From assembly GCA_905221605.1 (NCBI GenBank), contig CAJNDS010002091.1, positions 582,001-646,000 of the forward strand: a stretch of DNA of 64,000 nucleotides, in the 5' to 3' direction. Source of the DNA: Symbiodinium natans. Taxonomy: Eukaryota > Sar > Dinophyceae > Suessiales > Symbiodiniaceae. The notes under the pieces were generated by a model, which saw nothing but the letters and a program-made list of their open reading frames with translations, made no database searches and was not told the DNA's origin. Below, piece by piece: positions 9,485 to 19,350 of the stretch (positions within the stretch are counted from its first letter, which is position 1; every line of letters begins with the position of its first letter). A program made the position numbers and the translations under genes.

Positions 9485-9566
9485 CGGCCAGAAGCTGCCT
9501 TTGGTACATTCACTCTACCCGAAGAGACTGTTTCCCGGCTGCCGTGCGAGCCAGGCCTTTTATGAG
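9485..9566 (+). CDS. Exon-like island
   Basis: Good plus-strand acceptor (CTTTTCTCTTGGATCACACGCAG). Two frames are open; one reads RPEAAFGTFTLPEETVSRLP. Donor TATGAG|GTTTTGGGTTTAG leads into telomere repeat. Confidence 0.45.
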
Positions 9567-9630
9567 GTTTTGGGTTTAGGGTTTCGGTTTAGGGTTTAGA
9601 GTTTAGGGTTTGGGGGGGGGGGGGGGGGTT

Positions 9631-9861
9631 AGTTACCATGGTCCCTCAATATAAGGTCACTTCTCTATATGGGGTCCTTATTCTAAGGCGGCCCCGCATA
9701 TTTAGGGTACCCACAGAGGGATCATAATTTCGAGAACTCAATAAATGGGCCCTTGATTGGGGACCCCTTCTCTGCCAATGCCCCTTCTCCCTAAACCCTA
9801 CACCCTAAACAGCCTGTAAACACCAGGGGCCCATACTTCAGAAGTTTGAGGATCGAAAGCC
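9631..9861 (+). mobile_element. Family F element carrying a nested family E element
   Basis: Family F left part (TAGTTACCATGGTCCCTCAA) is interrupted at 9655 by a reverse family E element (9655-9739). F then resumes with GGGCCCTTGATTGGGGACCC. Its middle holds CCCTAAACCCTACACCCTAAAC, and it ends with GGGGCCCATACTTCAGAA. Compare the uninterrupted F at 25411. Confidence 0.7.
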
Positions 9862-9937
9862 GCAACCCAATCCAAACAACCCCTTAGGGTTTAGGGTTTA
9901 GGGCTTCGGGCTTAGGGTTTAGGGCTTCGGGCCCTTG

Positions 9938-10011
9938 TTTGGTACCCTGAATAAGAGGGGCCGCCTTATAATAAGGACCCCAAAAGGGACCATGTTTTTT
10001 ATGAAGTGACC
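9938..10011 (-). mobile_element. Truncated family E element
   Basis: Shares GGGGCCGCCTTA and AGGACCCCAAAAGGGACCAT with copies at 9655 and 41221. Its outer end is cut off by a telomere-like block (9889-9930). Confidence 0.65.
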
Positions 10012-10424
10012 AAGGAATTTCGTGCTTGCTGCAGACCAAGACATGCTTTTGTTGATTGCTTCGTAAACTCTACACCCAAGGGTTACGGCCGTGCCAGGGA
10101 TTACGTAGGCAGAAACCATAAAAGGTGGTCTTCTTGGTTGACTAGGGACCCAACCCCCCGAACCAGAGAGAATGAGAGCCCCGCCCTTATCTGCCAAGCA
10201 CCCTACACCCCAGACCCTAGCAAAACCTAGGAAACCCTAAACCCTAAACCCTAAACCGAGATACTTTTACGTACAGGAGCCTGGGAATCAGACTCCGGGG
10301 ATTTTTGGCTCGAAACACCAACATGAGCAGCCAGCATCTCACAATACGACTGCGCACTCCAGGGCTTCTGGGCTTGGGGTTTAAGGGCTTAGGGTCCAAG
10401 GGTTCTAGGTGGAGGTGCAGGGAA

Positions 10425-10523
10425 GGGTTTAGGGTTTAGGGTTTAGGGTTTAGGGTTTAGGGTTTAGGGTTTAGGGTTTAGGGCTTAGGGCTTAGGGCTT
10501 AGGGCTTAGGGTTTAGGGTTTAG
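10425..10523 (+). repeat. TTTAGGG tract ending as a splice acceptor
   Basis: About fourteen units, some as TTAGGGC. The last TTTAG directly precedes the exon at 10524. Confidence 0.85.
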
Positions 10524-10631
10524 GGCTGCAATCTGCTGGTTGCTCTCCTACAAACATCGTGTGCACGAGTCGCCCGCATTTGCGGGGAAACGAGGAGGAT
10601 CGGCGCTGAGTGTGCTCTTGTCTCCCTGAGG
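10524..10631 (+). CDS. Exon abutting telomere repeat
   Basis: Exactly 36 codons from TTTAG|GGC to AGG|GTCCCTG. Reads CNLLVALLQTSCARVARICG, then AECALVSLR. The minus strand is also open but lacks comparable edges. No family recognised. Confidence 0.5.
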
Positions 10632-10647
10632 GTCCCTGTACCTATCG

Positions 10648-10818
10648 GTCAGTTCTCAAAATTATGGCCCCTTTTGGGGTAACTACCCTAAACATAAAGG
10701 GGTCAGTTCTCTCAATTATGGTCCTGGTCCCTTTTGGAAACCCTAAACCCTAAACCCTTTTGGGGGACGCCTTATAATTAGTAGCAACCCCAAGAGGTAC
10801 CGCAAACTTAGAGACATG
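10648..10818 (+). mobile_element. Family E element, partly duplicated and split by CCCTAAA
   Basis: The left end (AGTTCTCAAAATTATGG) occurs twice (10651 and 10704). The second copy is interrupted at 10738-10754 by AAACCCTAAACCCTAAA, flanked on both sides by CCCTTTTGG (10729-10737 and 10755-10763). The element then continues to GAGACATGAC. Confidence 0.7.
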
Positions 10819-11105
10819 ACTCGGTAGTACATACTTGGCCTTAGGGTTCAGGGTTCAGGGTTCAGGGTTTAGGGTTTAGGGTTCAGGGTTCAGGGTTGGG
10901 GTTTGGGGTTTAAGGTTTAGGGTCTACGTGTGGACCTTCGAAAGAAAGATCAGGAGCCTGCCTAGGCGAACCTCTACATCTGGAGTCTGCCTAAAGAATC
11001 CGAGATGTCCTTCAACTAGGAAAACACCCTAAACCCTAAACCCCAAACCCTAAACCCTAAGCCCTTTTACGAACATCCCTACCCTTAAGCAGTCGGAAAA
11101 CTCAC

Positions 11106-11185
11106 CTCGACAGCGCCGATTTCATGGATGGCCGACGCTTGTAGTCGACCAGCGCAGCGGGGTCGCACTTGCGACAAGCAAAGGA
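11106..11185 (-). CDS. Exon with consensus donor
   Basis: The minus strand reads CRKCDPAALVDYKRRPSMKS and ends at TCGAG|GTGAGTTTT, a near-perfect donor. The acceptor CCCTGAG sits at the end of telomere-like repeat. No family recognised. Confidence 0.6.
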
Positions 11186-11277
11186 CTCAGGGTTTAGGGC
11201 TTGGGGTTTGGGGTGTAGGGTTTAGGGTTTAGGATTTGGGGTTTGGGGTTTAGGGTTCAGGGTTTAGTAAAACCTAC

Positions 11278-11345
11278 CCCTCGAATCGACCTTGGCTTTG
11301 GAATAGCAGCCTCTTCCATCTTGCTGCTTGAACTGACCCGAGCAG
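11278..11345 (-). CDS. Exon-like island
   Basis: The minus strand reads CSGQFKQQDGRGCYSKAKVD and ends at GAGGG|GTAGGTTTT. Acceptor region GAGAGAG is plain. Could be an exon upstream of the one at 11106. Confidence 0.5.
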
Positions 11346-11390
11346 CTCTCTCAACCCTAAACCCTAAACCCTAAACCCTACACCCTAAAG

Positions 11391-11495
11391 GAGGCCAGTG
11401 GGCGCGTCACACTTTGGGCGCTGGGCCGCGACGGAGAGCAGACATGTCCGGCGCTGGGAACAAGTCCTGGCGTTTACATGGGGGCTTCAAAATAA
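11391..11495 (+). CDS. Possible terminal exon
   Basis: After CCCTAAAG the plus frame reads EASGRVTLWALGRDGEQTCP and ends in TAA at 11493. Opposite in strand to its neighbours. Confidence 0.45.
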   Translation, partial: EASGRVTLWALGRDGEQTCPALGTSPGVYMGASK

Positions 11496-11794
11496 CAAGA
11501 GTTTAGGGTTTAGGGTTAGGGCTTTAGAGTTTTAGGGTTGAGGGTCCCCAACCCTTTTTCGGGGGCGGTCCCTTGCTCATATTTGGGGAATAAATGGGGT
11601 AGCTCTATCTCGGGAAATTCCCGGATGTGCTTGAACCCATGAAGGCAGGATGTACTCCTTGTTCAGCTTCGCAACCCTAAACCCCAAACGCTAAACCGCT
11701 GTGGAGGTGAAGGAGCCTAAGAGTAGGGTTTAGGGTTTAGGTTGTCTTTAGGTCTTGCGTCACCCTCGAACCATAAACCCTTGAGCAACTTCTT

Positions 11795-11911
11795 CTAGAC
11801 CCCAAGAGTAACCTAGGGAACAAAAAGGGTGCCCTTCTTGGATTACAAGGGCTTCCTAAGGGAGCCTAAGCCCTAAAAAAAGGGGGAGGAGGGGCCCACT
11901 CTGGGTCCTAG
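11795..11911 (+). mobile_element. Family D element
   Basis: Ends CTAGACCCCAAGAGTAACC and CCCACTCTGGGTCCTAG. Interior has AAAAAGGGTGCCCTTCTTGG, as in the copy at 55833. Confidence 0.8.
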
Positions 11912-11942
11912 CAACCCGCAACCCTAAACCCTGCACTGCAAA

Positions 11943-12012
11943 ACTGGGGCATCCCAGTCAAGAAGCCCAGCTTGAGAGAGGGCCTGCGGCAACTGCAACA
12001 TGCTCTTGACGG
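11943..12012 (+). CDS. Exon-like island
   Basis: Reads WGIPVKKPSLREGLRQLQHA and ends at GACGG|GTAGGCAAAG. The acceptor may be CATCCCAG at 11957. No family recognised. Confidence 0.55.
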
Positions 12013-12281
12013 GTAGGCAAAGCTACTCTGTCTGAAAAGCATGCGCCCATGCAGATGTCAGAGTGGGGTCGAGACCCTAAGCCTTGCCCGACCATGCTGC
12101 TAGCATGTGAATGCAGGGTTCTTGGGGGGGTTCAAAGGGTGTATGTAATCCAAGGTTCCCTAGTCATGCCCGATATAGTACTCCCCACTACTCCCCCCTA
12201 AGGCTCCCTACGTACCTAGCCCCCTTGAACCCCCATCCCTTAAGAACCCCAATGTGATTGCAACAGTCTCCTGAAACTCAC

Positions 12282-12346
12282 TCTTCCGCGGAGCATCGAC
12301 AAGGCCCAATATCTCCAGCGAGAAGTCCTGCAGGCGTGCGAGAACC
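12282..12346 (-). CDS. Exon with consensus donor
   Basis: 65 nt on the minus strand from CCCTAG (end of CCCTAAA repeat) to GGAAGA|GTGAGTTTC. Reads VLARLQDFSLEILGLVDAPR. Confidence 0.6.
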
Positions 12347-12427
12347 CTAGGGTTTAGGGTTTAGGATTTAGGGTTTAGGGTTTAGGGTTTAGGATTTAGG
12401 GTTTAGGGTTTAGGGTTTAGGGTTTAG

Positions 12428-12500
12428 GGTCGAACACGACATCTGCGCACCGAAACACCCAAGATCCCTTGAGAGTCTGCAGCGGAGAGAGCTTTTCAAC
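12428..12500 (+). CDS. Exon-like island after TTTAG
   Basis: Starts right after GGGTTTAG and reads VEHDICAPKHPRSLESLQRR. The 3' edge is unclear. It runs into CCCTAAA repeats at about 12500. Confidence 0.45.
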
Positions 12501-12630
12501 CCCAAACCCTGCAACCCTAAACCCTAAACCCCAAACCCTGCAACCCTAAACCCTAAACCCGAAACCCTAAACCCTAAACCCCAAACCCCAAACCCTAAAC
12601 TAAACCCTAAACCCTAAACCCTTTATAAGG

Positions 12631-12718
12631 CACTCCATCAGAGTCCTCGTCCTCTTCCGAATCCCAATCGTCCAGGAAATCGTCCTCCTGTTGCACGGAA
12701 AATTTGACAACGAATCCA
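12631..12718 (-). CDS. Acidic exon-like island
   Basis: The minus strand reads FSVQQEDDFLDDWDSEEDED, a strongly acidic stretch unlikely by chance. Splice edges are not clear; telomere repeat begins at the downstream side (12625). Confidence 0.5.
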
Positions 12719-13175
12719 GGTTTATAGTTTAGTATTTGGGTGTTAAGATTTAAGGTAAGGAAGATTTTGCAACTTTGTTTATTTATCTTTTTTTTTGTTT
12801 GGGGGGGGGGGGGCTGCCAACGATCCTTTTTGCTGCATTCGGTAGTGGTAACCCCCTAAACCCTAAACCCTAAACCCCTGCTGCAGCAAAGGCATAAGCC
12901 TGCAAAGGATCCCAGGCGGAAACCCTAAACTCAATAAACTCAAGGGGAACTTACCTACCGAGAATAACTGGGGCTCTAGTCCTACTTAAAATTGCTCCTG
13001 AACCGGCCTGCACTGCCAATCCCCAAGCAGACGTGTTCATGACGTCATGTTTTGAAACATGAGTGACGAGTCAAAAGGCGCCAGCAACGCTAATCCTTCC
13101 CATGCACTTGCGCGATCTGATTCGTGGATGGCTGCAGTGGGAATCTTCAACGTGCAGGACAAATTACGTACTCAC

Positions 13176-13262
13176 CGAGTACACGCCAAAGCACGACGCC
13201 ACTTGATTACCCCAAGGGCATGCACCCAGCGAACAAGTAGCACAGCAAAACCCATCAAGAAG
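13176..13262 (-). CDS. Exon-like island with hydrophobic frame
   Basis: Minus donor ACTCG|GTGAGTACG is near perfect. The frame reads FLMGFAVLLVRWVHALGVIK, a possible membrane segment. A 70-codon plus-strand frame overlaps and is probably a shadow. Confidence 0.45.
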
Positions 13263-13603
13263 TACGGGTGAGGAGTCGGGTAAACACCCCAGTATGATGC
13301 TGATCCTAAACCATCACCCCTCAACCCTAAGCCCTAAATCCTAAGACCTTCAAAAACCCTAAGCCCTCTGCTGCGGGCTGAAGGCCTGAGGCGTCTTGCT
13401 GCTCGGCCTAGCCTCCTCCCGGGTTTGCAGGGCTTGATAAGGTTAAAGCGTTTTGATCTGTGGGTGGGGTTCTAGCTGTTGCACTAGGGAACTGCAGGCG
13501 TTAAAGCCCTAAACCGGAAACCCTAAACCCAATTAGGGCTTAGGGCCTGGGGGGGGGAGGGATGTTGATGCTTTGGGGTCCTTTCACTGCTTCAAGGTTT
13601 CTT

Positions 13604-13797
13604 CCCTAGCCTCTCAGGGTAGTTACATTGGTGCTTGTATCTCTTCCCTGAAGTGGAGAACCCTGAAAAAAGCCCTTATGCAACCTGCAAAAACCCAAGA
13701 GCCCATACTTCAGAACCCTTTAGAGCTTAAAGAAGGAAAGAGGGTAAGGGACCAGGCGCCACATATATTCAGGGACCATGCAACTTCCTTTCAATAA
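13604..13797 (+). mobile_element. Decayed family F element
   Basis: Shares GGGTAGTTACAT at the left, GCCCATACTTCAGAACCCTTTAG in the middle part and GGGACCATGCAACT at the right with F copies at 25411 and 47180. Confidence 0.6.
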
Positions 13798-13999
13798 CCC
13801 AAAACGCTACAGCCCAAAACCCATCAGGGCGCGGGTGATGTAGGTGGCAATTGAACTTCAAACCTTCAAACCTCCAGGCTGCAGGGTTCAGCGTTCAGGG
13901 TTAGAGACGGGGTTGTCGTGTCATGCTTTGAGGGTTGAGGGAGAAGGGAGTCGAGGGCGCAAGGTGCACGGGAAATCCCTCCACAAGCCCAAAGCGCAT

Positions 14000-14662
14000 C
14001 TACGTGCCCAAATCTTCGCTGTTTGCAAAACAGAGATTTGGGGGTGCCTTTGGGGAGGGCGCGCTCTGTTTGGTTCGCGTTTCAATGTGAAGCTTTTGAA
14101 GCTCTGAAGCTTGTTGTCTTCGCGAGCTTCGCGAGTCGCGAGCTTCGCGAGCTTCGCCTGAAAAAACTGAAGCTTGTTTTCTTCGCGAGCTTCGCCTGAA
14201 GCTTTTGAAGCTTTTGAAGCTTGTTGTATTCGCGAGCATCGCCTGAAGCATTTGAAGCTTGTTGTCTTCGCGAGCTTCGCTTGAAGCTTTTGAAGCTGGT
14301 GAAGCTTGTTGTCTTCGCGAGCTTCGCCTGAAGCTTTTGAAGCTGTTGAAGCTTGTTGTCTTCACGAGCTTCGCGAGCTTCGCCTGAAGCATTTGAATCT
14401 TGTTGTCTTCGCGAGCTTCGCCTGAAGCTTTTGAAGCTGTTGAAGCTTGTTGTCTTGGCGAGCTTCGCCTGAAGCTTTTGACATCTTTTGAAGCTTTTGA
14501 AGCTTCTTGTCTTCGCGAGCTTCGCGCTTCAAAAACGAAGCTTTTCTGACCGACCCCTAGCTCGCAATCTTTTTGGGGTTTCGATAAACCCTGACCCTTG
14601 TGCCGTAGACCCCTTCGCCGTCGCCAAAGACGGCACGCGTGGATTCGGACGACCCTCCCCAC
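14000..14662 (-). CDS. Repetitive ORF over a minisatellite, doubtful gene
   Basis: 220 open codons on the minus strand. Most of it (14085-14530) is a tandem repeat of about 50-63 bp built from CGAAGCTTCGC, GAAGCTTTTGAAGC and TTGTTGTCTTCGCGAGC. It encodes a Ser/Lys/Arg/Gln/Ala-rich peptide (such as SRRQQASPASKASSEAREDN). Similar GAAGCTT-rich repeats could be non-coding satellites. The frame is kept open over about nine units, which favours coding slightly. Confidence 0.35.
   Translation of the reverse strand: MGRVVRIHACRLWRRRRGLRHKGQGLSKPQKDCELGVGQKSFVFEARSSRRQEASKASKDVKSFRRSSPRQQASTASKASGEAREDNKIQMLQAKLAKLVKTTSFNSFKSFRRSSRRQQASPASKASSEAREDNKLQMLQAMLANTTSFKSFKSFRRSSRRKQASVFSGEAREARDSRSSRRQQASELQKLHIETRTKQSAPSPKAPPNLCFANSEDLGT
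14085..14530. repeat. GAAGCTT-rich minisatellite
   Basis: Eight or nine imperfect units. Each contains TTGTTGTCTTCGCGAGCTTC and GCCTGAAGCTTTTGAAGC, with small deletions between units. Many nested palindromes (GAAGCTTC, TCGCGA). Confidence 0.9.
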
Positions 14663-15385
14663 GAGCGCCGCAGAACAATTGGCTTAATTACCAACTGCAA
14701 GGAATCTCATTCCCAGCACTACTGTGCACCGTCCGAGCTTCTGTGGTTTGCCACAACACTATAGGCAGGTCAAGTTGAGGGATTTCCTCAAACAAGCTAA
14801 TGTTTGCCTCGAATACGGGGATACGCCAACCGCGAGACTCATGTTTGCATAGAATGAATGTTCATGCACTCTGTAAAAATTCGTATTCCAGCAGGAAAAG
14901 ACATCGGGATAATCTGGTGCAGGGTGGCCTTTTGATCGGACCCTGAAAGCTGCAGAATTGAGGTTTAGGCCAAGTTCAGTGTTTGGGGTTTAGGCATTGT
15001 AAGGGTTCAGGGAGTAGGGAACCGTAAACGATTGGCAACTGTGTGGGGCCTGCTGTCCGAGAGAAGGTGCGGCCAAACACCTCCCTCCCTTGAATGCCAA
15101 GAGAATTTAGGGTTTAGGCTTATATGGGTGTTTAAGAGGAATGTTCGTTGACAGCACAAAATTTCCATGAAGCAAGTTTGCATGAGCGGGAGCGCACCCC
15201 GGAAGCACCAGAATCTGTGAAGGGCAAGCGTGCACGGTTTTAGGGCCATACTAAGGGCCCATGGTTCCAACTTTAGATACTTTCGGAAACCCCCTAAACC
15301 CTAAACCCGAAACCCTAAACCCTAATTAAACCCTAAACCCTAAACCCTATAAGCCCAAAAACCCTAGTCCGAAACCCCCATATGC

Positions 15386-15442
15386 CTTGGGGCCCGCATC
15401 GCGCTTGGTGCGCAGAAACAGCTCCATGGCTCCAGCGCCAGC
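15386..15442 (-). CDS. Exon with GC donor
   Basis: 19 codons exactly, from CCTAAG acceptor to CCCCAAG|GCATATG. Reads AGAGAMELFLRTKRDAGPK. Short but bounded at both sides. Confidence 0.5.
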
Positions 15443-15529
15443 CTTAGGTCGGAGGGAGTTTAGCGTTCAGGGTTTAGGGGTCCTAAGGATTTAGGGTTCA
15501 TGGTTTAGGGTTCATAATAGGGTTCTTAG

Positions 15530-15585
15530 GGTTCATAGGGTTCATAGGGTTCATAGGGTTCATAGGGTTCATAGGGTTCAGGGTT
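15530..15585 (+). repeat. Homogenised GGGTTCATA array
   Basis: Another 9-mer derivative of the telomere unit repeated about six times. Confidence 0.85.
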
Positions 15586-15714
15586 ATGGACTAGGGTGGT
15601 TTAGGGTGGTTTAGGGTTTAGGGTGGTTAGGGGTTAGGGTTTAGCGGGGATTGCTGAAGGCCCTTATAGGGAGGGCCCACCTCCACACTCTACACTATAG
15701 CTATGGGAGTTTAG

Positions 15715-15840
15715 GCTTAGGGTTTAGGGTTTAGGGTTTAGCGTTTAGGGTTTAGGGTTTAGGGTTTAGGGTTTAGGGTTTAGGGTTTAGGGTTTAGGGT
15801 TTAGGGTTTAGGGTTTAGGGTTTAGGGTTTAGGGTTTAGG
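15715..15840 (+). repeat. Perfect TTTAGGG tract
   Basis: About seventeen units, one with TTTAGCG, ending in a run of G. Confidence 0.95.
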
Positions 15841-16017
15841 GGGGGGGGGTTTTGGCATTTTGGGGTTGTGGGGCTTTGGGCTCTTGGGGTTTTGTGTTTA
15901 GGGATGTTGGGGTTGAGTCCCTGAGACTATGAGGCCTGCCACGTTTGTACTGGCCTGGGAAATGTCTAAAACTTGAGTTCCTTCCAGGTACCTTCAACAA
16001 TAATTCAGTTCCCTTTA

Positions 16018-16119
16018 CTTAGTTGTCCAGTACCTAGGGGTTTTAAAGGTTAACCTTTGGGATTATAAGGGGAATATATTAACCCAAAAAGGTTAAAGGT
16101 TACCTACTCTACTACTAAG
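16018..16119 (+). mobile_element. Family C element with 4 bp target duplication
   Basis: 102 bp from CTTAGTTGTCCAGTACC to GGTTACCTACTCTACTACTAAG (imperfect inverted ends). It is flanked by TTTA on both sides (16014-16017 and 16120-16123). Nearly identical to the copy at 18140. Confidence 0.85.
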
Positions 16120-17004
16120 TTTAAGAGACTTTTTATAAGGGAACCTTGCACCCCAAAAAAGGCGCAACAGGGTACCACTGGGCTACCATGGAAAGACCCT
16201 CCCATTGAAACCACGCGGCTCACTCAGCTCCTTCGGGCGAAGCCAAACCCCTCAAGCCTCAAGCCCTCAACATCCAAAAACCCTACACATGGGGAGGTGT
16301 CCGAAATCAGGGGTACCTAAACCCTAAACCCTAAACCCTAAACCCTAAACCCTTTTTGGGGTACCAGGGGATCGTGCTCTTTGGGGTCGATACTAGGGGC
16401 CCCTTTCTTTCGTAAACCCCCAACATGCCTGAACAATAAACTTTAAGACTTTAAGTCCTAAACCCAACCAGCACGCACGAGGGGGAGGGCACCAAACTTT
16501 CTCACCCTAAACCCTAAACCCCTCACCCTAAACCCTAAACCCTAAATCCTAAACCCTACACCCTAGTGTACACCCTAGCCGAAATCCTGCACCACGCGAA
16601 CTTGGGCTAGCGGCTAGCGGCCCGCCGACCCACCCCCTGCCCTCATCCTCGTCCCGCAAAAGGCTTCATGGGGGGCAGGGTTTTAGGCTTTAGGGTTTAG
16701 AGTTTCGGGTTTAGGGTTAAGTACCTTGGGGCCCTTAGGTAAGCTTAGGGAGCCATAGGGAGTAGTAGGGTATTATCCCCCTTGAACCCCCCTCCCTTAA
16801 GAAAGGACTCCAGCTGGAACCAGGGGCGAGCCTGATACTCGCCCAATCTGTCGAGAAAGTGTACCTCTCTTGGGCTCTAATACGGTTTACTCCAGACCTC
16901 TAGACTATAGGGATGTCCCTAAGCCCCCAAACCGAACACCCTTTGGCTTTGTAGTTCCAAGCACGACCTTGTTGAAACTTTGCAGTTCAACCACATCTGT
17001 GCAG

Positions 17005-17131
17005 TGCTGCCAAGAAAATGCAGCGAAACCACTGCGCGGACTGTGCAGGGGACTCTGGTGTTCAGGATTTGGCAAAGTTTCGTGGCAAGCCAATGGAGCC
17101 CAACCTTCTCGGCTACGTCCTAAGCATGTAG
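17005..17131 (+). CDS. Possible terminal exon
   Basis: After TCTGTGCAG the plus frame reads CADCAGDSGVQDLAKFRGKP and ends in TAG at 17129. Two other frames (one on each strand) are open for about 100 codons across 16870-17226, so this choice is tentative. Confidence 0.4.
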
Positions 17132-17489
17132 CCGGACCCCAAGGTAACAACTTGTGGTCGATGTTGGTCTTGCAGCACCCTGAGCCCTCAACCCCCAAAC
17201 CCTCAACCCGAAACCGTAAACCCTAGCCCTAAACCCTAAACCCTAAACCTTAAACCCTAAACCCTAAACCCTAAACCCCAAACCCCAAACCCCAACCTGA
17301 GGCCTGGACCCTCATAACCCTGAAGACCCGACATCCCACAGACCCTGTGAAGCCTGAAGCCTCGAAAGCCTCACGCCTCGACGATTCGAGCTTGGCGCTC
17401 CAAGCAACTGGGTTTGGGGTTTAGGGTTTAGGGTTTGGGGATTGGGGTTTGGGGTTCGGGGTTTCGGGTTTGGGTTTAGGGTTTAGGTC

Positions 17490-18030
17490 CCACTAAACCC
17501 TAAACCCCAAATCCTAACCCTAAGCCCCCATCCTAAACCCCTAAACCCCCAAACCCTGAACCCCCCCAAAAACCCTAAACCCTAAAACCCTAAACCCTAA
17601 ACCCCAAACCCTGAACCCCCCCCCCCCCCCCAAAAAAAAAAAACCCTAAAACCCTAAAACCCTAAACCCCAAACCCCTAAACCCCCAAAAACCCTGAACC
17701 CCAAACCCCAAACCCTAAACCCTAAACACTAAACCCTAAACCCTAAACCCCCCAAAAAACCCTGAACCCCAAACCCTAAAATCCCAGACCGGATCGACTG
17801 GGGGGGCGCCGGGAGGGCTCCGTGGCACTCGGCATAGAAGGATGCCTGCCAGGACGCCCCCCCCAAGACCCCCTTTAGTAGACAACATGGGGTTTAGGGT
17901 TTAGGGTTTAGGGTTTGGGGTTTGGGGTTGAGGGTTTGGGGTTTGGGGTTTAGGGTTTGGGGTTGAGGGTTTGGGGTTTAGGGTTTGGGGTTTTAGGGTT
18001 TGGGGTTTGGGGTTTGGGGTTTGGGGTTTT
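17490..18030. repeat. Degenerate telomere field around a G/C-rich island
   Basis: CCCTAAA and CCCCAAA variants to 17783, then an unplaced island (17785-17887), then TTTAGGG/TTTGGGG variants. No convincing frame. Confidence 0.75.
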
Positions 18031-18139
18031 AAGGTTCTAAGGGAACCCTTTTGGGCTTCCTGACCCTCAAGTGGAGAAAGGCCCCTGCTCAGACTTTAGG
18101 GTTTTAGAACCGGCCTGCTTAGGGCCTTAAAAAGTATAT

Positions 18140-18241
18140 CTTAGTTGTCCAGTACCTAGGGGTTTTAAAGGTTAACCTTTGGGATTCTAAGGGGAATATA
18201 TTAACCCAAAAAGGTTAAAGGTTACCTACTCTACTACTAAG
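18140..18241 (+). mobile_element. Family C element with 4 bp target duplication
   Basis: 102 bp, differing from the 16018 copy at about one position over most of its length. Flanked by ATAT on both sides (18136-18139 and 18242-18245). Confidence 0.85.
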
Positions 18242-19139
18242 ATATAGGGACTTTGGGGCCCAAGTACGTAATAACAAGGTACATGAACCCTTAGGGATGG
18301 ACAAAGAACTAGGAGACCAGCTGGGCAGCTGTCACACATTGACCTCAAACATGAACCTCAGTTTAGGGCTTTAGGATTTAGGGTTTAGGGATTTTTAGGG
18401 TTTAGGGTTTTAGGGTTTCAGGGTTTAGGGTTTAGGGCTTAGGGTTTACTTCAACTTGTAAGGTTTAAGGCCTAGGGTTGTAAACCAGACAAGTACTGGA
18501 AGCCTCGCGGCCCGAAACTTGGACCCTGTACACCATCAACGCCACGAAGCCCTACAGGCCATTCGCAAACAAACGCGAGCCCTACAAACCCACGCGGAAG
18601 TCAACAACTATAAGCTAAAAGCCCCTGAAGCCCCTGAAGCCCCAAAACTTTAAACCCTGGACCCTAAACCTTCAACTCCTCGTGGCTCTGTCTCTCGAAG
18701 ATGCCATGCGCCCTGCACCTGTGAAGCCTACCCACCCCCCCAAACCCTAAACCCTGAACCCGTACTCTGTGTAAAACTTAGAGTATATCATCCCGGAAGA
18801 TCAACCCTGCGAGACCAAAAACACATAACACGTATAGGCTGAGGGCGTGGGCTTTTTTTTCCACAATACAAGACATATTACATACACATATACATCCTCA
18901 TGACCCTGCAAGCCCTACAAGCCCGGTCCACTCTCTATAAGCCTTAATTACTTTGAAGCCATGTAAGCCCGACAAATCCAGTTGGCCCTATAACTATGAA
19001 CCCTCACCGGGTGAACCCTGTACCCTGTAAAGCCGTACAAGCTCTGATAGGCCCCAACGACCGCCATGTAAACCCTGAAAAAGCACGCGCGATAAGTGTA
19101 TATTATATGTATACACCATATATGCATAGACATATAATA

Positions 19140-19297
19140 TATATATACATATATATTATATATATATATAATGTGGAAGTATGTGTGTATATATATATAT
19201 ATAGATGTATGTATGTATGTATGTATGTATGTATGTATGTATGTATGTATGTATGTATGTATGTATGTATGTATGTATGTGTGTGTGTGTATGTGTG

Positions 19298-19328
<31 letters not shown>

Positions 19329-19350
19329 GTATGTATGTATGTAGGTATGT
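19140..19350 (+). repeat. TA and GTAT microsatellites
   Basis: AT-rich start, then about 35 GTAT units with a short GTGTGT interruption. Long frames across it on both strands are repeat artefacts. Confidence 0.95.

Noticed and set aside
13059-13271. 70-codon plus-strand frame starting with ATG
   Set aside because: A near-perfect minus-strand donor lies inside it, so the minus strand is preferred.
14085-14530. CRISPR array
   Set aside because: Units are contiguous and imperfect with no regular spacers, and the DNA is clearly eukaryotic.
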